From Sipunculus nudus (lineage: Eukaryota > Annelida > Sipuncula > Golfingiida > Sipunculidae): a DNA stretch of 64,000 nucleotides. The notes beneath the pieces were generated by a model that was given only the letters and a program-made list of their open reading frames with translations, searched no databases and was not told where the DNA came from. The stretch covers positions 147,973 through 211,972 of the forward strand of contig JAPPUL010000073.1 of the NCBI GenBank assembly GCA_026874595.1, given 5' to 3'. Both the position numbers and the translations under genes were made by a program. Positions 1 through 8,998 of the stretch are shown here, in pieces; the first letter of the stretch is position 1; each line of letters opens with the position of its first letter.

Positions 1-460
1 CGATGCGCATTTTGAGGAAGCCGATACATTAGAAGAGTTGGTAAAGAAGCTTGAAGGAGTAGATAAGAAGCAGGCTCTTAAGACGTTATATGAATATAAT
101 GAATCGGTTATGGAAGGGGTAGAATTTGATCCGACGGCACTTGATGGGAAGGGGACGGAGGGGATATGGCCGAAGAAGAGCAATTGGGCAAATAAGCTAG
201 ACACTCCACCGTATAAAGCATTTCCGTGTGGATGCGGGATAACTTTTTCATATTACGGAGTATTGGTAGATGGTGATGGGAGAGTATTGCGGGATGATGG
301 TAGAGTGATAGAGGGCTTATACGCATGTGGAGAGATGGTGGGAGGAGTTTTTCTGTATGGGTATCCCGGAGGATCTGGGTTAACATCGGGAGCGGTATTT
401 GGCCGACTTGCGGGGATGAAAGCGGGCACTCATGGGGGTAGAATTAATGATTTACGGTAG
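1..460 (+). CDS. FAD-dependent dehydrogenase, TcuA/fumarate reductase flavoprotein family (3' part only)
   Basis: The frame is open from the left window edge, so the start lies outside. The last ~150 residues show the C-terminal part of the flavoprotein family: PPKSNWA-like and LDTPPY segments, then a GITF(S)YYG segment, GLYACGEMVGG, and the terminal YPGGSGLTSGAVFGRLAG that binds the FAD. The order and wording of these motifs are closest to what I know of tricarballylate dehydrogenase (TcuA), which oxidises tricarballylate to cis-aconitate; fumarate reductase/succinate dehydrogenase flavoproteins share the fold. Substrate is inference. The gene faces comM convergently, 177 bases away. The flavin-linking N-terminus cannot be inspected. 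Confidence 0.8.
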   Translation, partial: DAHFEEADTLEELVKKLEGVDKKQALKTLYEYNESVMEGVEFDPTALDGKGTEGIWPKKSNWANKLDTPPYKAFPCGCGITFSYYGVLVDGDGRVLRDDGRVIEGLYACGEMVGGVFLYGYPGGSGLTSGAVFGRLAGMKAGTHGGRINDLR

Positions 461-637
461 AATTAATTATTTAGAATAGCCTTTTGTATAATTTAATATT
501 TTAGACATGTAATGCAGTACCTCAGCGTTTGATACTAAAACTCAAAAGCACATTTTCAAAAGATAATGATTCTTTTGTTATATTCTTTTGTTAAATGGAG
601 AGGTATAAAAACTAGCTTAATGGCTAGTATAAGTTAA

Positions 638-2179
638 CTAGTTTGTTTCAAATAACTTATCAAGATGCCGATATTCAAGAGCCTCAAGAATATCTTCGTC
701 CATTATGTCTTCACGATCAGCAAGATCAGCAATGCTTCTGCTTAATTTTAATATCTTGTCGTGTGCCCGTGCAGATAAGTTCATCTTAACGATAGCATCA
801 CGTAATAATAGTGCAGTTGAGCTTTTTATCTTACAATACTTTTCTATTTGTCGTCTTCCCATTTGGCCATTATTATATATTCTCTCATTCTGAAAACGCC
901 TTTCTTGCCTATCTCTTGCTTGCATTACACGCTCAAGTTTCTTATAACTTGGTTCCTCTTGGTAATTAGAGCTTGAAAGCTCATCAACACTTACCTTATT
1001 TAACTCAAGTTGTAAATCTATTCTATCAAAAAGCGGACCTGATATTTTAGATAAGTAATATTTTCTTTGTAAGGCAGTGCATCTACATTCAATTTCAGGG
1101 TCGGTCAAATAACCACATGGACATGGATTCATAGTTGCAAGCAGCATAAAACTTGAAGGGAATGTAACAGAATATTCGGCGCGAGAGATACTAACCTTTC
1201 CCTCTTCAAGCGGCTCTCTTAAGACTTGTAAAACATTTTTCTTAAACTCAGCAATTTCATCTAAAAATAAAATACCGTTATGAGCAAGAGAGACCTCACC
1301 TGGTTTTGGCTGATGGCCGCCACCTATTATTGCGATATCTGATGCGGTATGATGCGGATTTCTAAAAGGTCTTTGTTTTATAATGAATTGGTCTTTAGGG
1401 ATGGTGCCATTTACGCTATATATTTCTGTAGTCTCAAGCGCCTCATCAATTGAGAGTAATGGTAATATGGAGGGGATACGTTTTGCCATCATGGTTTTGC
1501 CACATCCTGGTGGTCCGACCATTAGAACATTATGATTGCCAGCTGAGGCAACTTCAAGTCCTCGTTTGGCCTGGTACTGTCCTTTTACGTCGGAAAAGTC
1601 AAGTTCATATGCTCTTCCATCATTATTTATTATGCTTATATTCTTTTTATATGGTTTTTTAAAGTCTGGGTTTGAAATTAGATTTATAGCGTCGTCAAGT
1701 TTTTTTACGGGATATAGTTCAATGTCTTGAATGAAAGCACATTCTTCTTTATTCGCATCTGGTACAATAGCGGCTTTAATAGAAGATAGCTTAGCCTCTT
1801 TGACAAGTAGCATAGCCCCATTTATACGTTTTACCTGCCCGTTTAAAGATAATTCTCCTGCAATACTTAGTTGATCTAAGTTTATTTTTGGGTTTAATTG
1901 TTTGCTTGATATTAGAATACCGATGGCTATAGGAAGGTCAAAAAGGCTACCCATTTTCTTAATGCTTGCAGGTGCTAGGTTTACGACTATTTTTTGTTTT
2001 GGGAATTCGTAACCTATGTCTGTTATTGCAGACTTAACACGGTCTTTGGCCTCTCTTATAGCAAGGTCTCCAAGCCCAATTATTTGCATAGTCGGAAGTC
2101 CTCTTTGGATATGGACTTCGATTTCTATTGCAATTGTCTCAAGTCCGACTATTGCACAGCTTCTAATCCGTGTTATCAT
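638..2179 (-). CDS. comM: ComM-type Mg-chelatase-like AAA+ ATPase
   Basis: A 513-residue protein of full ComM length. The N-terminal third is the Lon-protease-like ChlI domain (GLGDLAIREAKDRVKSAI region, residues ~35-52). Walker A GPPGCGKT is at residues 222-229, Walker B LFLDEI near 305, and the conserved NPCPCGY segment near 350; the C-terminal helical Mg_chelatase_C domain ends in EALEYRHLDKL. In characterised bacteria ComM is a hexameric helicase that promotes branch migration during integration of transforming DNA. It is divergent from rplM with a 288-base A+T-rich spacer. A relic of a second comM 3' end lies at 10944-11000. The family assignment is secure; the transformation role here is inferred. 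Confidence 0.95.
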   Translation of the reverse strand: MITRIRSCAIVGLETIAIEIEVHIQRGLPTMQIIGLGDLAIREAKDRVKSAITDIGYEFPKQKIVVNLAPASIKKMGSLFDLPIAIGILISSKQLNPKINLDQLSIAGELSLNGQVKRINGAMLLVKEAKLSSIKAAIVPDANKEECAFIQDIELYPVKKLDDAINLISNPDFKKPYKKNISIINNDGRAYELDFSDVKGQYQAKRGLEVASAGNHNVLMVGPPGCGKTMMAKRIPSILPLLSIDEALETTEIYSVNGTIPKDQFIIKQRPFRNPHHTASDIAIIGGGHQPKPGEVSLAHNGILFLDEIAEFKKNVLQVLREPLEEGKVSISRAEYSVTFPSSFMLLATMNPCPCGYLTDPEIECRCTALQRKYYLSKISGPLFDRIDLQLELNKVSVDELSSSNYQEEPSYKKLERVMQARDRQERRFQNERIYNNGQMGRRQIEKYCKIKSSTALLLRDAIVKMNLSARAHDKILKLSRSIADLADREDIMDEDILEALEYRHLDKLFETN

Positions 2180-2357
2180 TTACGTTCCTTATCTATATTT
2201 TATCTATATTTAAAAAAATATGCATTTATTAATTTAATTTCTTTTAATTCTTTTTTTACATGTTTTTATAAAACATCGTTTTTTAATTTATTTTATACCT
2301 AGCTTATATGGCTTTATAATTATGCTTGTTTTGAGAGTATTTATAAACATTTATTTA

Positions 2358-2386
2358 TTGACTTTTTTTCATGTTAATATTAGTAT
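2358..2386 (+). promoter_or_regulatory. Candidate sigma70-type promoter of rplM-rpsI
   Basis: TTGACT at 2358-2363, a 17-base spacer and TAGTAT at 2381-2386 (4 of 6 matches to the -10 consensus) lie about 80 bases before rplM, on the only sizeable spacer upstream of the two ribosomal protein genes. It is a pattern match only; the surrounding A+T richness makes chance matches common. Confidence 0.4.
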
Positions 2387-2467
2387 TAGTTTTCTAGTGT
2401 TGGTTTTTTGGGGTATCGCTATAGTTTAAAATATTATCTAAAAGTTTAGTAAAGAGGGCTTTATATT

Positions 2468-2917
2468 ATGGGATTGCGCATACAAAATCTTACTACTGTA
2501 CCTAAGGTCAAGGCTGGTAGTGAAGCTAGGTGGTTTTTAATTAATGGTGAGGATAAGGTATTGGGACGGCTTGCAAGTAAGATTGCACTTTTGCTTAGAG
2601 GGAAGAATTGTGCAAGATTTACCCCACATCTTCCTGGGAATATTAATGTGATAGTAACTAATGCAAAGAAGATATGGCTTACAGGAGAGAAGGTATTGGA
2701 TAAGAAATATTATCGTCATACTGGCTATCCTGGAGGGCTTAAGGTTAGATCTTATAAAGATGCTTTGGAGAGCGATTATGAATTTCCGTTAAGGCATGCA
2801 GTTAAGGGGATGTTACCTAAAAATAGGCTTGGGCGAAAGTTGATATTGTCGCTTAAAATTTATGCGGGAGAAGAGCATCCGCATGCTGGACAAAAGCCTA
2901 CTGAAGTTAAAGTATAA
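2468..2917 (+). CDS. rplM: 50S ribosomal protein L13
   Basis: A 149-residue L13, slightly longer than the usual ~142 because of an extra N-terminal ~16 residues before the conserved W-x-x-I-N/D-x-x-D-x-x-LGRLAS core. Also present are the KNC-x-R-x-TPH nucleotide-like loop, the YRHTGYPGG motif, the AVKGMLPKNRLGR motif and the terminal EHPHAGQKP. L13 binds 23S rRNA early in large-subunit assembly. The start ATG follows an AGAGGG-like ribosome site. It forms the usual L13-S9 pair with rpsI downstream. The last codons and stop are part of a 14-bp unit repeated in tandem into the spacer. Confidence 0.97.
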   Translation: MGLRIQNLTTVPKVKAGSEARWFLINGEDKVLGRLASKIALLLRGKNCARFTPHLPGNINVIVTNAKKIWLTGEKVLDKKYYRHTGYPGGLKVRSYKDALESDYEFPLRHAVKGMLPKNRLGRKLILSLKIYAGEEHPHAGQKPTEVKV

Positions 2918-2944
2918 AAAATAAAGTATAAAAAATAAAGTATA
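2909..2944 (+). repeat. Tandem repeat of 14-bp unit at the rplM stop
   Basis: The unit AAAGTATAAAAAAT occurs at 2909-2922 and 2923-2936, with a partial third copy (AAAGTATA) to 2944. The first copy contains the final rplM codons and its TAA stop, so the stop-containing end of the gene was duplicated into the spacer. Confidence 0.85.
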
Positions 2945-2973
2945 GATTAAATAAAATATTAGGAGCTATTATA

Positions 2974-3369
2974 TTGACAGGAAAGAATGTATTAAGTACA
3001 GTAGGCAGGCGAAAGACATCTATAGCCCGTGTACGTCTTTGGAAAGGGGAAGGGACATTTGAAGTTAATGGGATGGATTTTAAAGACTATTTTGAGAGAA
3101 AGGTACATAGGATAACTGTGCAAAAGCCTTTGGAAGTTACTGATAGTTTGGGGCAATGTAATGTTATAGTTAGTGTTTCAGGTGGTGGAAAAAGTGGGCA
3201 AGCTGGAGCAATATGTCATGGCGTTTCTCGAGCATTACTTTCTTTGGATTCAGAGAATAGATTACCGCTTAAGAAGAATGGCTTTTTAACCCGAGATTCT
3301 AGAATGGTTGAAAGAAAGAAATATGGTAGAAAAGGTGCACGAAAAAGCTTTCAGTTCTCTAAACGATAA
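2974..3369 (+). CDS. rpsI: 30S ribosomal protein S9
   Basis: 131 residues, normal for S9. It starts at a TTG preceded by a strong AGGAG at 2961-2965; no ATG is better placed. Conserved features are VGRRKTSIARV near the N-terminus, the GGGKSGQAGAI-x-H-G-x-SRAL helix, DSRMVERKKYGRKGARKSFQFSKR-type basic tail whose terminal Lys-Arg reaches the P-site tRNA. It is the second gene of the L13-S9 operon, 56 bases after rplM. No clear terminator follows before alaS. Confidence 0.97.
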   Translation: MTGKNVLSTVGRRKTSIARVRLWKGEGTFEVNGMDFKDYFERKVHRITVQKPLEVTDSLGQCNVIVSVSGGGKSGQAGAICHGVSRALLSLDSENRLPLKKNGFLTRDSRMVERKKYGRKGARKSFQFSKR

Positions 3370-3458
3370 CAGATTTCATATGGCAGCTATCTTTCGACTC
3401 CTCTTTTAGTTAGATTTAAATACTAATATTATATTAATTATTAATCCTTAGGTGCTAT

Positions 3459-6137
3459 ATGAAAAGTTATAAGCTTAGGCAGCTATTTTTAGAGTTTTTT
3501 GAAACCAAAGGACATAAGATTGTACCTTCAAGCTCATTAATACCTATGGGAGATGCAAGCTTGCTATTTACCACAGCAGGCATGGTTCAGTTCAAGAGTC
3601 AATTTGCAACAGAGGATCCAAACAGTTTATCTTATAAAAGAGCAGCTTCTTGTCAAAAGTGCTTAAGAACAAGTGATTTAGAGCTTGTAGGCAAAACAAT
3701 ACGTCATCATACGTTTTTTGAGATGCTAGGAAACTTCTCTTTTGGCGATTATTTTAAAAAAGAAAGTATAGAGTTTGCCTGGGAGTTTTCGAAAGAGGTA
3801 ATAAATCTTGATAAAAGTCGTATTTTAGTATCAGTATATGAAGATGACGATGAAGCTTTTGATTTGTGGAACAAGCATATAGGTATTTCTAAGGATAAAA
3901 TTGTTCGTCTTGGGAAAGCGGATAATTTCTGGGGGCCTGCAGGTGATACTGGTCCCTGTGGTCCTTGTTCTGAATTGTATTATGACATAGGAGAGTCTAC
4001 AAATAATGAGCTTATCGATAGTACAATAGGAGGTGATAATGACCGCTATATTGAGTATTGGAATCTTGTTTTTAATGAGTTTAATAAGTCTCTAGATGGG
4101 GCTTATAATCCTTTAAAATACAAGGGAGTAGATACAGGGATGGGTCTTGAACGACTTACTATGGTGAGTGAGGGGCTTGACTCAGTGTATAAGACAGATT
4201 TGTTTGAACCTATAATTAAAGAGATTATAAAGCTTACAAATGGTGGAAGGTACGAGGGTTCAAAATCTGGTATATATAATCTTATAGCAGATCATATAAG
4301 AGCAATATCCTTTTTGCTTGCAGAAGATATAATACCCTCGAATGAGGGGCGTGGATATGTAATACGCCGATTATTAAGACGAGCAACTCGAGCTGGTAGT
4401 AGTATAGGGTTTGAGAAGCCATTTTTGTTTGCGCTTATAGATGTTGTGTGTAAATGCGTTTCAGACTATCCTGAGGTTGAACAAGCTAAAGATAAGATTA
4501 AGAAGATAGTAAAGTCAGAAGAAGATATTTTTCTAAACACGTTAAAAGAAGGGAGTGTGTATTTAGATAACCTTGTAACAAAGATGGAAGAGAGAGGAGA
4601 GGTACTTATAGCGGGAGAGGAAGCATTTAAATTATATGATTCAATGGGTTTTCCAGTAAGTCTTTTGGAAGAGATAGCGTATGAGAAAGGACTTAAAGTG
4701 GACCTTGCAAGATATGAAGAGCTTATGGAGGGACAAAGAGAAAAAGCGAGGCAGAGTTGGACAAAAGAGAATAATCGTTTACCTAAAGAAGTTTTGAATT
4801 TAGATACATTGTATTTAGACACATTGTATATGGAAGAGTCTGCGTGTGAATCGAGGATAGACTACATACTAGAAGATGATTCTAAGGACTTTTTATATAG
4901 TAAGTTGGATGTAGTTAGAGTTTCAGGTGCTGGTATTAAAGATGTAATTCTATTATTAGATAAGACAGTGTTTTACGGGGAATCAGGCGGGCAAGTTGGT
5001 GATGTTGGGAAGCTTTATAAAGCAAGCGAAGAAGGAGAAGAAGATTGCGAGTTAAAAGTTATTGACACAAAGCGTGTGGATAAATTAATATTGCATTATT
5101 GTCGTTTAGAAAGAGGGGAGATAAGAATAGGTGATAAAGTAAAATGCGATGTTGAACTTGAGCGAAAGAAATCGATAGCGCGTAATCATTCAGCAACACA
5201 TCTGCTACAAAAGGCGTTGAAAGACAATTTAGGAACGCATGTAAGACAACTTGGTTCACTGGTAAAAGATGATAAACTTAGGTTTGACTTTTCTCATTTT
5301 AACGCACTTAGTATAGATGAGATATTACGGGTTGAAAAACAAGTTAACGACACAATATTGCATAACAAAGAGACACAAATAGAGGAGATGGAGCAAGGAG
5401 AGGCGTTATCAAAGGGAGCATTAGCCTTTTTCGGAGATAAATACGCAGATAAGGTTCGAACAGTACGCCTATATGACTCATTTGAACTTTGCGGCGGGAC
5501 ACATGTTAAGCGTACAGGAGACATAGGGGTATTTAAGATAATATCAGAGAGCTCAATATCAAGCGGGACAAGGCGAATAGAAGCGATAACCGGTTTTAAG
5601 GCATTAGAGGATTACATGGAATTATTTAATGTTGATAAAGAGCTTTCTCTTCTTCTAAATATAAAGGATAGAAGAGAATATGTTGAAAAGATAAAGAGGC
5701 TTAAGCAAGCGGGCAAGAGATTAGAAAAAGAGATTAAATTGCTAAAAGATAAGTTATCATTATCGGCGATAGATGAGAAGCTAAAAGAGTCGTTAATAAA
5801 GATATCCGATATAAATTATATAGGGCTTGAATTAGAAGATAAGGATATAAAAGAGCTTAAGAAGGTTAATGACTATATAAAGGGAAAGTATGAGAATATA
5901 GTAACATTGCTAATATCTTGCATAGGCGAAGAAGTATATTATATAGCAAGCGTATCTAATGGAATAAATGCAAGATACAAGGCAAATGAGATTATAAAGA
6001 GCGTATCAATTATCTTAGAAGGGCAAGGAGGGGGGAAAGACATAATAGCTCAAGGGCGTGGGATAAAGATAGATAATGTAAAAGAGGCGATAGAGCATGT
6101 AAGAGATCATATTATCCAGAATGGGAGTATAGCTTAG
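3459..6137 (+). CDS. alaS: Alanyl-tRNA synthetase
   Basis: 892 residues, a full-length class II AlaRS that charges tRNA-Ala. Motif 1-3 catalytic domain at residues 1-~450 begins LRQLFLEFFETKGHKIVPSSSLIP and contains the R-HHTFFEMLGNFSFGDYFK segment. The editing domain has HSATH near residue 576 and CGGTH near 676, the zinc-binding editing signature. A coiled segment and the C-terminal DHHA1 (GGGKD-x-x-QG) domain follow. Upstream spacer of 89 bases; trpB follows 18 bases after the stop, so transcriptional coupling with trpB is likely. A nearly perfect in-frame 15-bp tandem repeat lies at 4800-4829, encoding two LDTLY units between the catalytic and editing parts. Confidence 0.97.
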   Translation: MKSYKLRQLFLEFFETKGHKIVPSSSLIPMGDASLLFTTAGMVQFKSQFATEDPNSLSYKRAASCQKCLRTSDLELVGKTIRHHTFFEMLGNFSFGDYFKKESIEFAWEFSKEVINLDKSRILVSVYEDDDEAFDLWNKHIGISKDKIVRLGKADNFWGPAGDTGPCGPCSELYYDIGESTNNELIDSTIGGDNDRYIEYWNLVFNEFNKSLDGAYNPLKYKGVDTGMGLERLTMVSEGLDSVYKTDLFEPIIKEIIKLTNGGRYEGSKSGIYNLIADHIRAISFLLAEDIIPSNEGRGYVIRRLLRRATRAGSSIGFEKPFLFALIDVVCKCVSDYPEVEQAKDKIKKIVKSEEDIFLNTLKEGSVYLDNLVTKMEERGEVLIAGEEAFKLYDSMGFPVSLLEEIAYEKGLKVDLARYEELMEGQREKARQSWTKENNRLPKEVLNLDTLYLDTLYMEESACESRIDYILEDDSKDFLYSKLDVVRVSGAGIKDVILLLDKTVFYGESGGQVGDVGKLYKASEEGEEDCELKVIDTKRVDKLILHYCRLERGEIRIGDKVKCDVELERKKSIARNHSATHLLQKALKDNLGTHVRQLGSLVKDDKLRFDFSHFNALSIDEILRVEKQVNDTILHNKETQIEEMEQGEALSKGALAFFGDKYADKVRTVRLYDSFELCGGTHVKRTGDIGVFKIISESSISSGTRRIEAITGFKALEDYMELFNVDKELSLLLNIKDRREYVEKIKRLKQAGKRLEKEIKLLKDKLSLSAIDEKLKESLIKISDINYIGLELEDKDIKELKKVNDYIKGKYENIVTLLISCIGEEVYYIASVSNGINARYKANEIIKSVSIILEGQGGGKDIIAQGRGIKIDNVKEAIEHVRDHIIQNGSIA
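4800..4829 (+). repeat. In-frame 15-bp tandem repeat inside alaS
   Basis: TTAGATACATTGTAT at 4800-4814 is followed directly by TTAGACACATTGTAT (one mismatch). It inserts a second LDTLY unit in a linker region of the synthetase and keeps the frame. Confidence 0.8.
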
Positions 6138-6155
6138 GTTATAGGGGAAATATGG

Positions 6156-7352
6156 TTGGAAGAAAGATATAAAATGCCAGAAAGATATAAAATGCCAGAT
6201 AATAGAGGATATTTTGGGCGTTTTGGAGGGGAGTATGTCCCAGAGACATTAATGTATGCCTTAGAAGAGCTTGAAGAGGGTTTTGTTAATCTGGTTGGAA
6301 GGGATGCTTTTGATGGTGAGTATAGAAAATACTTAAAAGACTACATAGGACGTCCAAGTCCGTTATATTACGCAGCAAGTCTAAGTAAAAGATATGATGT
6401 AAAGCTGTACTTAAAAAGAGAAGATTTAAATCACACAGGGTCACATAAAATAAACAACGCACTAGGGCAAGTACTGCTTGCAAAGTTTCTAGGGAAGAAG
6501 CGAATAATAGCAGAAACAGGGGCAGGGCAGCATGGAGTGGCAACAGCAACAGCCTGTGCATTACTTGGACTTGAATGTCATATATACATGGGTAAGGTAG
6601 ATATAGAAAGACAAAAGCTAAACGCAAGTAGGATAAAGCTATTAGGAGGGAACCTAATACCTGTGGAGACAGGTAGTATGACGTTAAAGGATGCGTTAAA
6701 CGAAGCACTAAGAGACTGGACCTTAAACGTAAAGACGACACATTATGTAATAGGGTCTGTAGCGGGGCCAAAGCCGTTTCCAAAGATGGTAAGAGAGTTT
6801 CAAAAGGTGATAGGGGAGGAGGCAAAAGAGCAGATAGAGTTAAAAGAGGGCTGTCTTCCGTCTAAGTTGATAGCATGCGTAGGGGGTGGAAGTAATGCAA
6901 TAGGGTTATTTTATGCCTTTCTGGAGGATGAAGCTGTTGTAATGTACGGTATTGAAGCAGGGGGAGAGGGTCTTTCATTAAGGGGGCGGCATGCAGCAAC
7001 TTTGACAAAAGGGCGTGTTGGGATATTGCATGGGAGTAAAAGTTATGTATTGTGCGATGAATATGGCCAGATAGAGGATGTGCATTCGATAGCGGCAGGA
7101 CTTGATTATCCTGGGGTGGGGCCAGAGCATTCTTATCTTAAAGAGAGCAATCGCGTTAAATATGATACAATAACAGACTCAGAGGCGCTTATAGGCTTTA
7201 AGATGTTATCAGAAATGGAAGGAATAATACCTGCGTTTGAAAGTGCACATGCACTAGGCTATATGAACAAGTTAGAATCTAGAATGGAATTGGAAAGAGG
7301 GGAACTTATAATAATAAACCTATCAGGGCGAGGTGATAAAGACATTATATGA
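6156..7352 (+). CDS. trpB: Tryptophan synthase beta subunit
   Basis: 398 residues. TrpB condenses indole and serine to tryptophan using PLP. The PLP lysine is K98 in [15 protein letters not shown], the phosphate loop is GGGSNAIG, and the C-terminal LSGRGDKD is intact. The TTG at 6156 follows AGGGG at 6143-6147 with normal spacing; ATGs at 6174 and 6189 are alternatives, and an 18-bp tandem duplication covers these starts. TrpA would normally follow at once, but here it is 3.9 kb downstream because a TRAP transporter block intervenes. The last ~130 bases recur in degraded form at 11099-11236. Confidence 0.96.
   Translation: MEERYKMPERYKMPDNRGYFGRFGGEYVPETLMYALEELEEGFVNLVGRDAFDGEYRKYLKDYIGRPSPLYYAASLSKRYDVKLYLKREDLNHTGSHKINNALGQVLLAKFLGKKRIIAETGAGQHGVATATACALLGLECHIYMGKVDIERQKLNASRIKLLGGNLIPVETGSMTLKDALNEALRDWTLNVKTTHYVIGSVAGPKPFPKMVREFQKVIGEEAKEQIELKEGCLPSKLIACVGGGSNAIGLFYAFLEDEAVVMYGIEAGGEGLSLRGRHAATLTKGRVGILHGSKSYVLCDEYGQIEDVHSIAAGLDYPGVGPEHSYLKESNRVKYDTITDSEALIGFKMLSEMEGIIPAFESAHALGYMNKLESRMELERGELIIINLSGRGDKDII
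6161..6196 (+). repeat. Perfect 18-bp tandem duplication over the trpB start
   Basis: AGAAAGATATAAAATGCC is present at 6161-6178 and again at 6179-6196. It is in frame and adds ERYKMP once more to the N-terminus, which duplicates one possible ATG start together with its purine-rich leader. Confidence 0.9.
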
Positions 7353-7408
7353 GAGTAAATAATTAGTTATAAGTAAGTAAGTTATGAGAATATAAGAAGT
7401 ATTATAAA
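7221..7408 (+). repeat. Left copy of trpB-3'/trpA-5' direct repeat
   Basis: The sequence from GGAATAATACC (7221) through the trpB stop, the spacer and a decayed trpA start (ATG AGA ATA TAA GAA at 7384 on) matches 11099-11286 at roughly 90% by eye. In this copy the trpA start has in-frame stops, so it is the dead trpA end; the trpB end is the live one. The two copies flank the TRAP transporter block. Confidence 0.9.
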
Positions 7409-7789
7409 GATTAGAAAACCGCATTTCCACTATCTGATTTTAAAAGACCTAAAACCAACGAGTAAGGAAAGACTGTCGCTATGATTTAAGTTCTTGACAA
7501 GGCAAGGATAGAGAGCAAGTAAAGCACATATTTTTTGGGTCTATATCAACTATAAAATCAATAGTTCTGGTAGAGAGAACATAGCCCAAAGACATTTTCT
7601 ATTTGGACTCTAATCAGTTTGAATTCCAAATGTAACAATAAGAGCAAATTATAATATAATAGGTCTTTTTTTTAAAAAAGTTTTTTTAATGGGAAATCGG
7701 TCCAAAAAAACTTTTTATACCTTGCTCTCCTGCTTTTTTGTACCTTTAAAACAAACTAAATAAAAACAAACAAACTAATAAAAGGAGAT
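7409..7789. other. Non-coding spacer before the first TAXI gene
   Basis: I see no gene here. A TATAAT at 7650-7655 is a possible -10 element but I find no convincing -35 partner; TTGACA occurs at 7494-7499 without a good -10. The long A/T inverted repeat described separately ends 73 bases before the TAXI start. An AAAGGAG ribosome site sits just before 7790. Confidence 0.5.
7675..7716 (+). promoter_or_regulatory. Long A/T inverted repeat upstream of TAXI gene
   Basis: AAAAAGTTTTTTT (7675-7687) and AAAAAAACTTTTT (7704-7716) are a perfect 13-bp inverted repeat around a 16-base loop. It could be a transcription stop, an operator or a leader hairpin for the TAXI mRNA. The stem is almost all A/T, so stability is modest and function is unproven. 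Confidence 0.5.
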
Positions 7790-8893
7790 ATGATGTTTAG
7801 TACGAAAAGCTTAGTAATTTTATTAACTATGACAATGCTTGTATTTACCTCTTGTGGTGGATCTGAGGGGCAACATTCAAAAGAGGCTGATAAGGATAAG
7901 GTAAAAGTTGAAACAAAGCCAAGTGAGTTAAGCCAAAAGAAGAAGACTAAAAAAGGGGCATCACTTGTTTTGGCTACGGCATCTTTAGGGGGGACTTTTT
8001 ACCCTGTTGGAGTAGCAATTTCGACTTTGGTAAGTGTTAAGCTAGCAAAGTCTAAGCAAATTACGATGAATGCAATAAACTCAGCAGGGTCAGGAGAGAA
8101 TGTACGTCTACTTAAAGGAAGAGAAGCAGATCTTGCGATTTTACAGGGACTATTTGGTTCTATGGCTTGGCAGGGCGTAGGCAAGTATAAAGACAAACCA
8201 CAAAAGTATATGCGTTCGATAACAATGTTATGGCAGAATGTGGAGCATTTTGTTATTCTAAAAAAGTATGCAAAGACAGGTAACATTAAGGATCTAGATA
8301 ATCTTAAAGGCAAGGTCTTTTCTATAGGCAAGCGAGGGTCCGGAACAGAAACATCAGGAACAACTATCCTTAGTGCGCTTGGCTACAATACAAAGAAAGA
8401 CTTTAGTCTCGAACATCTTGGCTACTCAGCTTCTACATCGGCTATGCAAGATAAGAGGCTTGACGGGATGAATATACCTGCGGGCATTCCGGTTTCGGCA
8501 ATAACCCGTGCCTATGCATCACTAGGAGCTGATGGCATTAGAGTGCTTGAGTTTAGTAAAGATCAGATTGTAGAGGTCAATAAGAAATTTCCTGTATGGA
8601 ACAGATTTGTTATACCAAAAGGAACGTATCCAGGGCAAAAGGAAGCTATAAATACAATAGCGCAACCTAACTTTCTTGCAGTGCATAAGGACACAGATGA
8701 AGAGGTTATCTATAATATAACAAAGGCCATATATGAGAATCTAAGCTTTCTTACAAATATTCACAAAGCAACTACAGTTATGGCTCTTAATAAAGCAATA
8801 GCAGGACTTCCGGCTCCTTTGCATCCTGGCGCTGCAAAGTATTATGCAGAACAAGGAATTAAGATACCTAAACACTTAATTAGTCAAAACTAA
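7790..8893 (+). CDS. TRAP transporter solute-binding lipoprotein, TAXI family
   Basis: 367 residues. It begins with a lipoprotein signal peptide whose VFTSC box places the lipidated cysteine near residue 22, then a charged linker. The mature part starts with the TAXI signature ASLGGTFYPVGVAISTLV and continues with NAINSAGSGENVRLL and the periplasmic type-II binding fold; the ending ALNKAIAGLPAPLHPGAAKYYAEQGI is typical. It should hand a substrate to the permease encoded just downstream; substrate unknown. An intrinsic terminator-like hairpin separates the two genes. Isoleucine codons are 12 ATT, 12 ATA and 2 ATC by my count, unlike flanking trpA (almost all ATA), consistent with a separate origin. 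Confidence 0.9.
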   Translation: MMFSTKSLVILLTMTMLVFTSCGGSEGQHSKEADKDKVKVETKPSELSQKKKTKKGASLVLATASLGGTFYPVGVAISTLVSVKLAKSKQITMNAINSAGSGENVRLLKGREADLAILQGLFGSMAWQGVGKYKDKPQKYMRSITMLWQNVEHFVILKKYAKTGNIKDLDNLKGKVFSIGKRGSGTETSGTTILSALGYNTKKDFSLEHLGYSASTSAMQDKRLDGMNIPAGIPVSAITRAYASLGADGIRVLEFSKDQIVEVNKKFPVWNRFVIPKGTYPGQKEAINTIAQPNFLAVHKDTDEEVIYNITKAIYENLSFLTNIHKATTVMALNKAIAGLPAPLHPGAAKYYAEQGIKIPKHLISQN

Positions 8894-8900
8894 AAATCTC

Positions 8901-8953
8901 CAAGACCATCCCCTGCCTTAAAGTATTTTGTGGATGGTCTTGATTGCTTTTTC
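8901..8953 (+). terminator. Terminator/attenuator hairpin between TAXI and permease genes
   Basis: CAAGACCATCC (8901-8911) pairs perfectly with GGATGGTCTTG (8932-8942) around a 20-base loop, followed by a T-rich run. It lies 8 bases after the TAXI stop and 46 before the permease start, so it probably lowers permease transcription relative to the binding protein or protects the upstream mRNA end. Confidence 0.75.
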
Positions 8954-8998
8954 ATAGGCATATTGAACTGTATAGCAGATAGATAGGGAAAAATAATA

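Noticed and set aside
6286-6825. 179-residue minus-strand frame inside trpB
   Set aside because: It is antisense to a clearly conserved gene; the leucine/serine-rich string is a by-product of purine-rich coding.
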